From an uncultured Ruminococcus sp. (lineage in GTDB: Bacteria > Bacillota > Clostridia > Lachnospirales > Lachnospiraceae): a stretch of 64,000 bases of DNA. The first letter of the stretch is position 1. Each line of letters begins with the position of its first letter. The stretch spans positions 1 to 64,000 of the forward strand of contig USFD01000002.1 of assembly GCA_900553885.1 (NCBI GenBank), written 5' to 3'. A program made the translations under genes and the position numbers. Under the pieces are notes generated by a model that was given only the letters and a program-made list of their open reading frames with translations, did no database searches and was not told the origin of the DNA. Of this stretch, positions 33,871-42,675 are shown piece by piece.

Positions 33871-33921
33871 AGAAGACCAGTGTGTGTCTGAAATCAGACG
33901 GAGGAGCTGGTCTTCTTTTTT
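33871..33921 (+). terminator. Terminator after the amidase gene
   Basis: AGAAGACCAG (33871-33880) pairs with CTGGTCTTCT (33907-33916), with an inner GTCTG/CAGAC stem and a T-run after the outer arm. Confidence 0.88.
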
Positions 33922-34002
33922 ATGCTTTCCGGAGCGTTTTCAAGTGCAGTGCGGCCAGCAATAAATGTGGAGAAAATTATAAAAAATCAGGAATTTTTTC
34001 TA

Positions 34003-34031
34003 TTGTCTGCCCTGGGCTTTCCCAATATAAT
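34003..34031 (+). promoter_or_regulatory. Promoter of the AraC-family regulator gene
   Basis: TTGTCT (34003-34008), 17 bases, TATAAT (34026-34031). The resulting leader of about 190 bases to 34229 is long; it contains complementary GGCTTCT/AGAAGCC arms but no recognised riboswitch. No gene is seen between 33922 and 34228. Confidence 0.7.
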
Positions 34032-34228
34032 AGTATCTGACGGTATTTTAGCAGCAGGAAATGGTGAAGAAGACGGTGGCGGTTTCCGTCATGCCCCGGC
34101 CAATGCAAATCCTGTGGCGGCCGGCGTATATGCGGGGATCCGGAAAGGAGCACAGGCTTCTCCATAATGAAGAAACAAAAGGATGGAAATACCGCGGTCA
34201 GAAGCCGAACCATGAAAAGAGGGAGTTT

Positions 34229-35059
34229 ATGAGATTTTCGCATGAGCTGATTGTTCCGGAGGAGGGATTTCCCTTCAAACTTTTTCTGTTTGAAGGCTGG
34301 AACGGAAATTATTTCCGGGAGAAGCACTGGCATCGTTCGATAGAAATATTTGCCGTATGTCAGGGAGAACTGGGATTTTTTGTGGATGACAGAATGTGGC
34401 AGCTCAAAGCAGATGAATTTATCATTGTAAATTCCAATGAGGTTCACTCCATTGACGCGCCCCGGCCCAATGAGACGATTGTCCTTCAGATTCCTCTTAA
34501 TATGTTCGAGGGATATTTTACGGAAGAGCAGTTTATCTGGTTTACCCATGAGCCCGGGAAAAAAGATGAGCGGTTTATGGAACTGATAAAAGAGCTGTTC
34601 CGGGTTTACACGGAGAAACAAATCGGCTATAATTTGAAGGTGAAAAGTATTTTCTATAATATCATGTATTTCCTTGTAAAGGAGTACCGGCTGATGGAGA
34701 TTGATCAGGATTCGGTGAGAAAAAACAGAAATCTGAACCGGCTGTCGTCTATCACGTCTTATATGAAGGACAATTATGCCGGAGAACTGACTCTTGAGGC
34801 TGTGGCCCGGGTTTTCGGGTATTCGCCTACTTATCTTTCCAGAATGTTCCAGAAGTATGCCGGGATTACCTTTAAAAGTTATCTCCAGAGCATCCGGCTG
34901 GGATATGCGTTGAAAGATCTGGAGAGCGGGAAGTACAGTATTACGGAAACGGCTCTTCGGAATGGATTTTCAGGGAGTAAAGGCCTGGCCCGGGCATTCC
35001 GGAAAAAATATGGAATGCTGCCAAGCGAATATCGTGAAAAGACAGGAAATGGGCATTAA
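34229..35059 (+). CDS. AraC-family transcriptional regulator
   Basis: This 276-residue protein has an N-terminal cupin-like effector domain (about 15-110; HWHRSIEIFAVCQGEL, FIIVNSNEVHSI) and a C-terminal pair of helix-turn-helix motifs (about 165-270; LTLEAVARVFGYSPTYLSRMFQKYAGITFKSYLQSIRL, SITETALRNGFSGSKGLARAFRKKYGMLPSEYR). It probably senses a sugar and controls the adjacent isomerase and kinase genes. ATG 34229 with GAGGGAG just upstream is preferred to the much earlier in-frame ATG 34061, which would add 56 residues unlike the family. Confidence 0.87.
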   Translation: MRFSHELIVPEEGFPFKLFLFEGWNGNYFREKHWHRSIEIFAVCQGELGFFVDDRMWQLKADEFIIVNSNEVHSIDAPRPNETIVLQIPLNMFEGYFTEEQFIWFTHEPGKKDERFMELIKELFRVYTEKQIGYNLKVKSIFYNIMYFLVKEYRLMEIDQDSVRKNRNLNRLSSITSYMKDNYAGELTLEAVARVFGYSPTYLSRMFQKYAGITFKSYLQSIRLGYALKDLESGKYSITETALRNGFSGSKGLARAFRKKYGMLPSEYREKTGNGH

Positions 35060-35200
35060 ATGGCTAATTTTTTGGTCGAAAAGATGCCCTTAAGTTGATA
35101 AAATGACCTCACAGACCTGCAGATGCAGGGAGAGCGGAACGGAGCTGCCGGACAGGCAGGCCCGGAAGAAAAACACCGCATACATAAGGAGGTCAGAAAA

Positions 35201-35815
35201 TTGGAAATTAAACAGTTGACAGATGCGTCCTTTGGCAAGTATGGAAGAGTGCTGACAGAGTTTCCTTTTGAGAAGATCTTAAAGGAGATGGAGCATACGC
35301 CGCTTCCGGAGGATGTTATCTATGTGGCCTCAGTGGAAGAGCTGGAAGCTCTGCCCGAGGCTGAGGCAGTAAGCCAGATAGGATTTGGCGGACTGCCGGT
35401 TCAGATCGGTTACTGCAACGGAGATAACGACAGACTGAATGCGGTGGAATACCACAGAAGTTCGGAGATCGACATCGCAGTCACGGATCTGATTCTTCTG
35501 CTTGGGTGCCAGCAGGATATCCGGGAAGGGTATGTGTATGACACATCACAGATCGAAGCATTTTTTGTGCCTGCCGCGACAGCGGTGGAGCTTTATGCGA
35601 CGACTCTCCACTACGCGCCGTGCACGGCCCGGGAAGGCGGATTCCGCTGCGCGATTATCCTGCCGAAGGGAACCAATGATGCGCTTTCCTTCAAGACATC
35701 CGAAGAGGGAGAAAACCGTCTGCTTGCAGCGGTAAACAAGTGGCTGATTGCCCACGAGGAAGCAGGAATCGAAGGAGCTTTCTGCGGACTTCAGGGCGAG
35801 AATCCTCACGTATAG
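35201..35815 (+). CDS. DUF4867 family protein
   Basis: This 204-residue soluble protein opens with EIKQLTDASFGKYGRVL and contains FFVPAATAVELYATTLHYAPC and GGFRCAIILPKGTN, a cupin-like pattern I associate with the DUF4867 family found beside sugar catabolism genes in Firmicutes. Its biochemical role is not known; a function in sugar or sugar-acid isomerisation is plausible from context. A TTG start at 35201 is chosen because AAGGAGG ends eight bases before it. The alternative ATG at 35123 lacks a site. Confidence 0.75.
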   Translation: MEIKQLTDASFGKYGRVLTEFPFEKILKEMEHTPLPEDVIYVASVEELEALPEAEAVSQIGFGGLPVQIGYCNGDNDRLNAVEYHRSSEIDIAVTDLILLLGCQQDIREGYVYDTSQIEAFFVPAATAVELYATTLHYAPCTAREGGFRCAIILPKGTNDALSFKTSEEGENRLLAAVNKWLIAHEEAGIEGAFCGLQGENPHV

Positions 35816-35920
35816 GCTGCCGGCAGAAGGAAAAGGCGGATATCACCGCCTCAAAAACAAAATAGGCAGAGCGGTTCAGAAAGAAAGCCGCAGGCAGGAA
35901 AGAAAGAGAGGATAAAAATT

Positions 35921-37405
35921 ATGAACAATATGCCTGAATTAAAAATCGGAGTTGTTGCAGTGAGCAGAGACTGCTTCCCGGAGAGTCTGTCCGTAAACAG
36001 GAGAAAAGCGCTGATTGACGCGTACACAAAGAAATACGGTGAGGGAACAGTTTATGAATGTCCGATCTGTATCGTAGAAAGCGAGATCCATATGGTACAG
36101 GCCCTTGAGGATGTTAAGAAAGCCGGATGCAATGCACTGGTTGTATATCTTGGAAACTTCGGACCGGAGATTTCCGAGACTCTGCTTGCAAAGCACTTTG
36201 AAGGACCGAAGATGTTTATTGCAGCAGCAGAGGAGTCCCAGAACGACCTTCTTGACGGACGTGGAGACGCATACTGCGGTATGCTCAACGCAAGCTACAA
36301 CTTAAAGCTCAGAGGAATTAAGGCGTATATTCCGGAGTATCCGGTAGGAACAGCTGAGGAATGTGCTGATATGATCCATGAGTTCGAGCCCATCGCACGT
36401 GCGGTATACGCGCTGAACAACCTGAAGATCATCAGCTTCGGACCGCGTCCGCTGAACTTCCTTGCATGTAACGCACCGATTCAGCAGCTTTACAACATCG
36501 GCGTTGAGATCGAGGAAAACTCAGAGCTTGACCTTTTCGAGGCATTCAACAAACATGCGGGAGACGAGAGAATTCCGGAAGTTGTAAAAGATATGGAAGC
36601 AGAGCTGGGCGAAGGCAATAAGAAACCGGCAGTTCTTGCAAAACTTGCTCAGTATGAGCTGACTCTGAAAGACTGGATCGAGGAGCACAGAGGATATCGC
36701 AAATTCGTTGCAATCGCTGGAAAATGCTGGCCGGCATTCCAGACACAGTTCGGATTTGTTCCCTGCTATGTAAACAGCCGTCTGACAGCTCAGGGTATTC
36801 CGGTATCCTGTGAAGTTGATATTTACGGATGCTTAAGCGAGTTCATCGGAACAGTTGTAAGCCAGGATGCTGTAACGCTTCTTGACATCAACAACTCTGT
36901 ACCGGCTGACATGTACAAAGAGAGCATCGAAGGCAAGTTCCCGTATACACACAAAGATACATTCATGGCATTCCACTGCGGAAATACAGCTTCCAGCAAG
37001 CTGACATCCTGCGAGATGAAATACCAGAAGATCATGGCAAGAACACTTCCGGAGGAAGTTACTCAGGGAACACTGGAAGGAGATATCAAACCTGGCGACA
37101 TCACATTCTACCGTCTGCAGAGCACATCTGACAATGTGCTGCGCGCATACGTTGCACAGGGCGAGATTCTTCCGGTTGCTACAAAATCCTTCGGTTCCAT
37201 CGGTGTATTTGCAATTCCGGAGATGGGAAGATTCTACCGTCACGTACTGATCGAGAAGAACTATCCGCATCACGGAGCAGTTGCTTTCGGCCACTATGGA
37301 AAAGCTCTGTTCGAAGTATTCAAATACATCGGAGTTCCGGTAGAAGAGATCGGATACAACCAGCCGGCAGGCGTAAGATACCCGACAGAGAATCCGTGGG
37401 GATAA
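35921..37405 (+). CDS. L-fucose/L-arabinose isomerase family protein
   Basis: This 494-residue protein belongs to the L-fucose isomerase-like fold family: an N-terminal Rossmann-like part (KIGVVAVSRDCFPESLS, ALVVYLGNFGPE) and a C-terminal metal-binding part (CEVDIYGCLSE, FMAFHCGNTASSK, HHGAVAFGHYGKALFEV). Such enzymes convert an aldose to a ketose with a divalent metal. The downstream xylulokinase homologue and upstream AraC regulator point to a pentose or deoxyhexose, with L-arabinose, D-arabinose and L-fucose as candidates. It is 106 bases downstream of DUF4867 and codon use suggests high expression. Confidence 0.82.
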   Translation: MNNMPELKIGVVAVSRDCFPESLSVNRRKALIDAYTKKYGEGTVYECPICIVESEIHMVQALEDVKKAGCNALVVYLGNFGPEISETLLAKHFEGPKMFIAAAEESQNDLLDGRGDAYCGMLNASYNLKLRGIKAYIPEYPVGTAEECADMIHEFEPIARAVYALNNLKIISFGPRPLNFLACNAPIQQLYNIGVEIEENSELDLFEAFNKHAGDERIPEVVKDMEAELGEGNKKPAVLAKLAQYELTLKDWIEEHRGYRKFVAIAGKCWPAFQTQFGFVPCYVNSRLTAQGIPVSCEVDIYGCLSEFIGTVVSQDAVTLLDINNSVPADMYKESIEGKFPYTHKDTFMAFHCGNTASSKLTSCEMKYQKIMARTLPEEVTQGTLEGDIKPGDITFYRLQSTSDNVLRAYVAQGEILPVATKSFGSIGVFAIPEMGRFYRHVLIEKNYPHHGAVAFGHYGKALFEVFKYIGVPVEEIGYNQPAGVRYPTENPWG

Positions 37406-37480
37406 TTTTTCGGGAAACCTGCGGAGACAATCTGCAGTTGGCATTTCAGATTAAGTAACAGATAATAAAAGAAAAGAGGC

Positions 37481-37517
37481 CGGCCGCGTCAGCTTGAGAA
37501 GCGACGCGGCCGTTTCT
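37481..37517 (+). terminator. Terminator after the isomerase gene
   Basis: CGGCCGCGTC (37481-37490) pairs with GACGCGGCCG (37503-37512), followed by TTTCTT. The tail is short, so some read-through into xylB is likely. Confidence 0.75.
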
Positions 37518-37556
37518 TAAAAAAGCCGCATCTGCGGCAAAAGCAGGAGGTAAGGC

Positions 37557-39014
37557 ATGCTGTTTATAGGAGTTGATCTTGGCACATCGGCGGTAAAGCT
37601 GCTGCTGATGGATGAGAATGGGAAAATATGTAAAATTGTATCCAGGGAATACCCGTTGTATTTCCCCCATCCCGGGTGGTCCGAGCAGAATCCGGAAGAC
37701 TGGTTTGCTCAGAGTATGGAGGGAATCAAAGAACTGACGGCAGACTGTGACAAAAGCCAGGTGCAGGGGATCAGCTTCGGAGGACAGATGCACGGTCTTG
37801 TTGCGCTGGATGCCCGGGATCAGGTGATCCGTCCGGCGATTCTGTGGAACGACGGACGCACCGGGAAGCAGACCGATTACCTCAATCAGGTGATTGGAAA
37901 GGATAAACTTTCCGAATATACAGCCAATATTGCGTTTGCAGGATTCACGGCACCCAAGATTCTGTGGATGAAAGAGAATGAGCCGGAAAATTTTGCGAAA
38001 ATATGTAAAATCATGCTGCCGAAAGATTATCTTGCATATAAGCTCTCCGGTTCTTTCTGCACGGAATATTCCGACGCATCGGGCATGCTGCTTCTTGATG
38101 TGGAACACAAGTGCTGGTCCGAAGAAATGCTGAAAATCTGCGGTATCACGAAAGAACAGCTTCCGAAACTCTATGAGAGCTGGGAAGTTGTGGGGACATT
38201 GAAAAAAGAGGTCGCGGCAGAACTGGACCTTCCGGAAAATGTAAAAGTAATTGCCGGAGCAGGAGACAATGCAGCCGCTGCAGTGGGAACCGCTACGGTA
38301 GGAGACGGGGGCTGCAATATTTCCCTCGGTACGTCAGGCACTCTGTTTATTTCCAGCAAAACCTTCGGTGTGGATGAGAATAATGCGCTTCATTCTTTTG
38401 CACATGCGGACGGCAATTATCATCTTATGGGATGCATGTTAAGCGCGGCATCCTGCAATAAATGGTGGATGGACGATATTCTTAAAACAAAGGCTTACCA
38501 GGAGGAGCAGGCAGGAATTACAAAACTTGGCGAGAACCGGGTATTCTATCTGCCCTATCTGATGGGAGAGCGCTCACCCCACAATGATCCGGACGCGAGA
38601 GCGGCGTTTATCGGCATGAGCATGGACACAACCAGAGAAGATATGACTCAGGCAGTGCTGGAAGGCGTGGCATTCGGCCTGCGGGACTCTCTTGAAGTAG
38701 CCCGCAGCATCGGCGTCAGCCCGGAGCGTACCAAAATCTGCGGAGGCGGAGCGAAGAGCCCGCTCTGGAGAAAAATTATTGCAAATGTAATGAATATGAA
38801 AGTTGACATCATCGAAAGCGAGGAAGGTCCGGGCTACGGCGCGGCCATCCTGGCGGCAGTAGGCTGCGGCGTATTTCCTTCCGTCGAAGAGGCTGCGAAA
38901 AAGCTGGTGAAAGTCGTGGCAACCGAAGAGCCGGATCCGGAACTTACAGCGAAGTACGAAGAAAGATATCAGAAGTTCAGAAAGCTGTATCCGGCGCTGA
39001 AAGGGATGTTTTAA
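37557..39014 (+). CDS. xylB: Xylulokinase
   Basis: This 485-residue FGGY-family sugar kinase has the ATP-binding IGVDLGTSAVKLLL at the N-terminus, FGGQMHGLV and ILWNDGRT as in xylulokinases, a second phosphate-binding region NISLGTSGTLF and the C-terminal GGGAKSPLWRKIIANV. It phosphorylates D-xylulose to enter the pentose phosphate pathway. Together with the isomerase upstream it forms a two-step ketopentose route; specificity for xylulose over ribulose or fuculose is assigned from family resemblance. Confidence 0.88.
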   Translation: MLFIGVDLGTSAVKLLLMDENGKICKIVSREYPLYFPHPGWSEQNPEDWFAQSMEGIKELTADCDKSQVQGISFGGQMHGLVALDARDQVIRPAILWNDGRTGKQTDYLNQVIGKDKLSEYTANIAFAGFTAPKILWMKENEPENFAKICKIMLPKDYLAYKLSGSFCTEYSDASGMLLLDVEHKCWSEEMLKICGITKEQLPKLYESWEVVGTLKKEVAAELDLPENVKVIAGAGDNAAAAVGTATVGDGGCNISLGTSGTLFISSKTFGVDENNALHSFAHADGNYHLMGCMLSAASCNKWWMDDILKTKAYQEEQAGITKLGENRVFYLPYLMGERSPHNDPDARAAFIGMSMDTTREDMTQAVLEGVAFGLRDSLEVARSIGVSPERTKICGGGAKSPLWRKIIANVMNMKVDIIESEEGPGYGAAILAAVGCGVFPSVEEAAKKLVKVVATEEPDPELTAKYEERYQKFRKLYPALKGMF

Positions 39015-39033
39015 AAGAAGATACAGGTGAGAC

Positions 39034-39069
39034 AACAGCGCTTCACAATTCAGGTGGAGCGCTGTTTTT
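39034..39069 (+). terminator. Terminator after xylB
   Basis: AACAGCGCT (39034-39042) pairs with AGCGCTGT (39058-39065) with additional CAC/GTG pairing in the loop, followed by five T. Confidence 0.85.
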
Positions 39070-39080
39070 CTGTCAAAGCA

Positions 39081-39143
39081 GAATATTCAGACAGCTTGAG
39101 GAAAAGGGGACTGTCCCCCTTTCCCCAAGTTGTCTGAATATTC
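39081..39143. repeat. 63-base near-perfect palindrome
   Basis: GAATATTCAGACA (39081-39093) and TGTCTGAATATTC (39131-39143) are exact complements, and the interior continues pairing through CTTG.GG and GGGGAC-TGT-CCCC. It follows the xylB terminator and has no T-run. The GGGGACTGTCCCC core resembles palindromic REP-type repeats found in several copies in bacterial genomes; only this copy was seen here. Confidence 0.75.
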
Positions 39144-39220
39144 ATAAATTCCTAAGATTTTCCCATCTTCCCTCTTAAAAATTTCTTTATATCATGTATA
39201 CTGTAAGGGAGGTGATGAGA

Positions 39221-39916
39221 ATGTATAATATTTTAGTATGTGATGATGATAAAGAAATTGTTGAAGCAATTGAGATATATCTGTCCCAGGAAGGGTACCA
39301 TATTTTAAAAGCGTATGACGGTATGGAAGCGATAAAGATTCTGGAGTCTGAGGAGGTAAATCTGCTGATTCTGGATGTGATGATGCCCCGGCTGGACGGG
39401 ATCAGAACCACCCTTAAGATCCGGGAGAAAAACAGTATTCCCATAATTATTTTGTCCGCCAAATCCGAGGATGCGGACAAGATTCTGGGCTTGAATGTAG
39501 GGGCGGACGATTATGTGACGAAGCCGTTCAGTCCGCTGGAACTGGTGGCAAGGGTGAAATCCCAGCTGCGGCGTTATACCCAGCTTGGCGGAACAGCGCA
39601 GAAGGATGAGGATAAAGTATATGAGGTGGGCGGCCTGCGGATGAATGATGATCTGAAAGAGGTTACTGTGGACGGCGAACCGGTAAAGCTGACGCCCATT
39701 GAATATAATATTCTGCGTCTGCTGATGAAAAACCAGGGAAGAGTATTTTCGATCAATCAGATTTACGAATCCATCTGGAATGAGGAGGCGATTGGCGCGG
39801 ATAATACAGTTGCGGTTCATATCCGGCATATCCGCGAAAAGATTGAGATTAATCCGAAGGATCCGAGATACCTGAAAGTGGTCTGGGGAGTCGGATATAA
39901 GATTGAGAAGCTGTAA
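39221..39916 (+). CDS. OmpR-family response regulator, VanR-like
   Basis: This 231-residue protein has a receiver (CDDD at 7-10, phospho-acceptor D52 in LILDVMMPRLDG, KPFSPLEL) and a winged-helix effector domain (about 130-230) ending in VVWGVGYKIEKL. It most resembles the VanR/KdpE group. It starts at ATG 39221 after GGGAGGTGA; the in-frame ATG at 39194 would add nine residues. The cognate kinase follows 41 bases later. Confidence 0.92.
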   Translation: MYNILVCDDDKEIVEAIEIYLSQEGYHILKAYDGMEAIKILESEEVNLLILDVMMPRLDGIRTTLKIREKNSIPIIILSAKSEDADKILGLNVGADDYVTKPFSPLELVARVKSQLRRYTQLGGTAQKDEDKVYEVGGLRMNDDLKEVTVDGEPVKLTPIEYNILRLLMKNQGRVFSINQIYESIWNEEAIGADNTVAVHIRHIREKIEINPKDPRYLKVVWGVGYKIEKL

Positions 39917-39957
39917 TCTCCGGCCGGGGAGCAGCTTCAGAGGGAAAGAGGTCTTTT

Positions 39958-42573
39958 ATGAATCGATGGTACAGAAAAACAGTGGTGAAAGTGATCACTG
40001 TGATTGTGGGAATTGTAAGCGGCGCGGCATTTTGTGCGGCACTTCTGGCTGCGGTGTCTCTTGCGGGAACATTGAACCCGCTGGATATCCGCAGGATTCT
40101 GACGCAGGAATATGAAGACTCCGAAGATTTTAACATGTTGGTAGAAGACAGTGTATATGAGGTTATGAACCGGATCCGGCTGGAACAGATGTTTGAGACG
40201 GACGGGGCCTACAATCCGGATAAAATTGTGGATATTATGGACTATTCCAGAAACTGGGTGATAACCGGGAACAATCATTCCGGCGTGGCATATACACTGG
40301 ATGAACTGAAAGACTGGAGCGAAGATTTTTACGCAGGCGAGGGACAGCTATATGATGAAAACAGCGTTATTGTCTGTGAACAGCCGGACGGAAGTTATTA
40401 TTACTATTATCTGGATGATTTTCTCATGCTGTTTGACCGGGGGGAGCTCAGGATAGAGTTCGATGACAGCGGCGATTATCAGATGACCCAGAAGGAATAT
40501 CTTCAGGAACTGGAAGACGGTACGCTGACAGTTTCCGGTTTTTACCGGATGCGTATTACAGACCGGGCGGGGAAGACCCTTTACACGGACTGCTGGAATT
40601 TCGGAGAGTCCCTTCGGGAAAAATATCCCCCGGTGGGGGCGGCAAGCCTGCTTCAGGTAGTGAATGAAACCCCTCAGCTTAACGGAAAGCTGTCCATTAT
40701 ATACGATAATATCGCAACGGCACTGAGCAGCCTTTACGATGAGATACAGGTATATGAAAGCGGCTGGGAGTATCTGGAAGAAGGAAATACAAATCTTACT
40801 TACATTTACGCAAATGAAGAAACCAAAAAGGTCGTTACGAATAAAGAGGCATACAGCAGTTATGATGATCTGAAAAAGAACATTCAGGAGATGAAATCCG
40901 GGGATTCCGTGCGGTATATGATCATACAGCCGAAACTGAAGGATTTTGAGACAAATATGAATATATCCGAATCCGGAGAGTGGGATATGGTGCGGTCCTA
41001 TGAGACAGACCGGAAGATGGAGAGCGTTGTGGCGGTTGCGATTGATACAAGCTACCCCGTAAATGATCAGTTCTACGAAGGGCACATGTATTACGGAGAA
41101 AATGTTCCGTTTCTGAAAGCTGCTCTGCGCAGCATTTTTGTTTTCGGAATTCTGCTGGTTGTATCGGTTGTGTGGACTGCCATGACGGCAGGGCGCAGGC
41201 CGGAAGACAACAAAGTGCATCTTACGGCATTTGACCGATGCAAAACAGAGATCGCGGCAGCTCTGATTATCGGAATCTGGCTGGGCGTGACACTGCTGCT
41301 TATGGGAGCTGCGGCCACCCTGTTTACGACAGAGGGATGGGATGCGTCAGAGCTGTCCTACTATGGCGGCACGCTCCTGGAGAGATTAGACATGAATGTC
41401 TATTCTTCCCTGACCGGGACAACTCTGCGGCTTCTGGACGTACTGGCGGTGTTCTTCTATGCGCTTTTCTCCTTCGGCTGCTTTTTTGCAGGATATACCA
41501 GTCTTGTGAGACGGCTTAAGGCGAAAACCCTCTGGCAGGGAAGTCTGCTGAAAGCAATCCTGACGTTTGGAGATGAAGTGCTCAAAGCCAGGGCGGTTCC
41601 CGCCAGGGCATTCATACTGCTGATTGCTTTTCTTGCAGTTCAGTGGGCTGCGATTCTCTGGCGCACGCTTCCGCTGGCAGTTCTGGCGGCTGCGGCAGAC
41701 GTGGCGGCGGTCTGGTTTGTGCTGAATCTTGCGATTGCAAAGAAGCGGATAAAGGAAGGGATTGAAGAGATTGCGTCAGGAAATATGAGCTATCAGATCC
41801 AAACGGAAGGAATCCGGGGAGCTGACAAGGCGCTGGCGGAAAAGATAAATGATATTGGCAGCGGTCTGAACAAGGCGGTGGATGAGGCTATGAGAAATGA
41901 GCGGCTGAAAACCGATCTGATCACCAATGTGTCTCATGATATTAAGACGCCGCTTACCTCGATTATTAATTATGTGGATATTCTGAAACGGGAAAATATA
42001 CAGGATGAAAGAATCCGGGGCTATCTGGATATTCTGGAATCGAAAGCCCAGCGCCTTAAGATACTGACAGAAGATGTGGTTGAGGCTTCCAAAGTCAGCA
42101 GCGGCAATATCAGCCTTGAGTTTATGGATGTAAACTTTACCGAGATGATCCAGCAGACAGAAGGAGAATTTGCAGAGAAATTCGCCGCAAGAAATCTGAT
42201 GGTTGTGATGAATCTTCCGGAAGAGCCGGCAGTGATCCGCGTGGACGGACGGCGGATGTGGAGAGTTCTGGAAAATATATTTAATAATGCGGTAAAATAT
42301 GCCATGTCGGGGACCCGTGTATATGCAGATCTCAGAGTCGGAGAGGAGAAGGTGGAGTTTTCCCTGAAAAATGTGTCGGAACAGCAGCTTAACATTTCGG
42401 CAGATGAACTGACAGAACGTTTTATCCGGGGAGATATTTCCAGAAGTACAGAGGGAAGCGGTCTGGGGCTGTCCATTGCCAAAAGTCTGACAGTAATGCA
42501 GGGCGGAACATTTGATCTGTATCTGGACGGAGACCTGTTCCGGGTAAATATCTGTTTCCCGAGGGTAAAATAG
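39958..42573 (+). CDS. Large sensor histidine kinase
   Basis: This 871-residue kinase has an N-terminal transmembrane helix (about 10-35), an extracellular region of about 350 residues, several further membrane segments (about 385-600), a HAMP-like region and the kinase core. H660 in NVSHDIKTPLTSI is the phosphorylation site, and N and G boxes (ENIFNNAVKYA, GSGLGLSIAKSL) are intact. Catalytic sequences resemble VanS-like kinases, but the sensory part is much larger. It pairs with the regulator upstream and probably monitors the cell envelope; the ligand is unknown. Confidence 0.88.
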   Translation: MNRWYRKTVVKVITVIVGIVSGAAFCAALLAAVSLAGTLNPLDIRRILTQEYEDSEDFNMLVEDSVYEVMNRIRLEQMFETDGAYNPDKIVDIMDYSRNWVITGNNHSGVAYTLDELKDWSEDFYAGEGQLYDENSVIVCEQPDGSYYYYYLDDFLMLFDRGELRIEFDDSGDYQMTQKEYLQELEDGTLTVSGFYRMRITDRAGKTLYTDCWNFGESLREKYPPVGAASLLQVVNETPQLNGKLSIIYDNIATALSSLYDEIQVYESGWEYLEEGNTNLTYIYANEETKKVVTNKEAYSSYDDLKKNIQEMKSGDSVRYMIIQPKLKDFETNMNISESGEWDMVRSYETDRKMESVVAVAIDTSYPVNDQFYEGHMYYGENVPFLKAALRSIFVFGILLVVSVVWTAMTAGRRPEDNKVHLTAFDRCKTEIAAALIIGIWLGVTLLLMGAAATLFTTEGWDASELSYYGGTLLERLDMNVYSSLTGTTLRLLDVLAVFFYALFSFGCFFAGYTSLVRRLKAKTLWQGSLLKAILTFGDEVLKARAVPARAFILLIAFLAVQWAAILWRTLPLAVLAAAADVAAVWFVLNLAIAKKRIKEGIEEIASGNMSYQIQTEGIRGADKALAEKINDIGSGLNKAVDEAMRNERLKTDLITNVSHDIKTPLTSIINYVDILKRENIQDERIRGYLDILESKAQRLKILTEDVVEASKVSSGNISLEFMDVNFTEMIQQTEGEFAEKFAARNLMVVMNLPEEPAVIRVDGRRMWRVLENIFNNAVKYAMSGTRVYADLRVGEEKVEFSLKNVSEQQLNISADELTERFIRGDISRSTEGSGLGLSIAKSLTVMQGGTFDLYLDGDLFRVNICFPRVK

Positions 42574-42675
42574 AAGCGTGTGATTGCAAAACCGTCTCTC
42601 AGATGATACGATAAGGGCAGAACGGACAGGATTCGTTTATGGAAACGTTATTTGTACAAATGAGAGGTGATAAAA

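Noticed and set aside
33922..34167. 81-codon frame before the AraC gene
   Set aside because: It overlaps the AraC promoter and leader, and has no convincing site or similarity.
34170..34206. T-box-like stretch AGGATGGAAATACCGCGG in the AraC leader
   Set aside because: It has three extra bases compared with the T-box core, no stem I signature upstream and no terminator between it and the gene.
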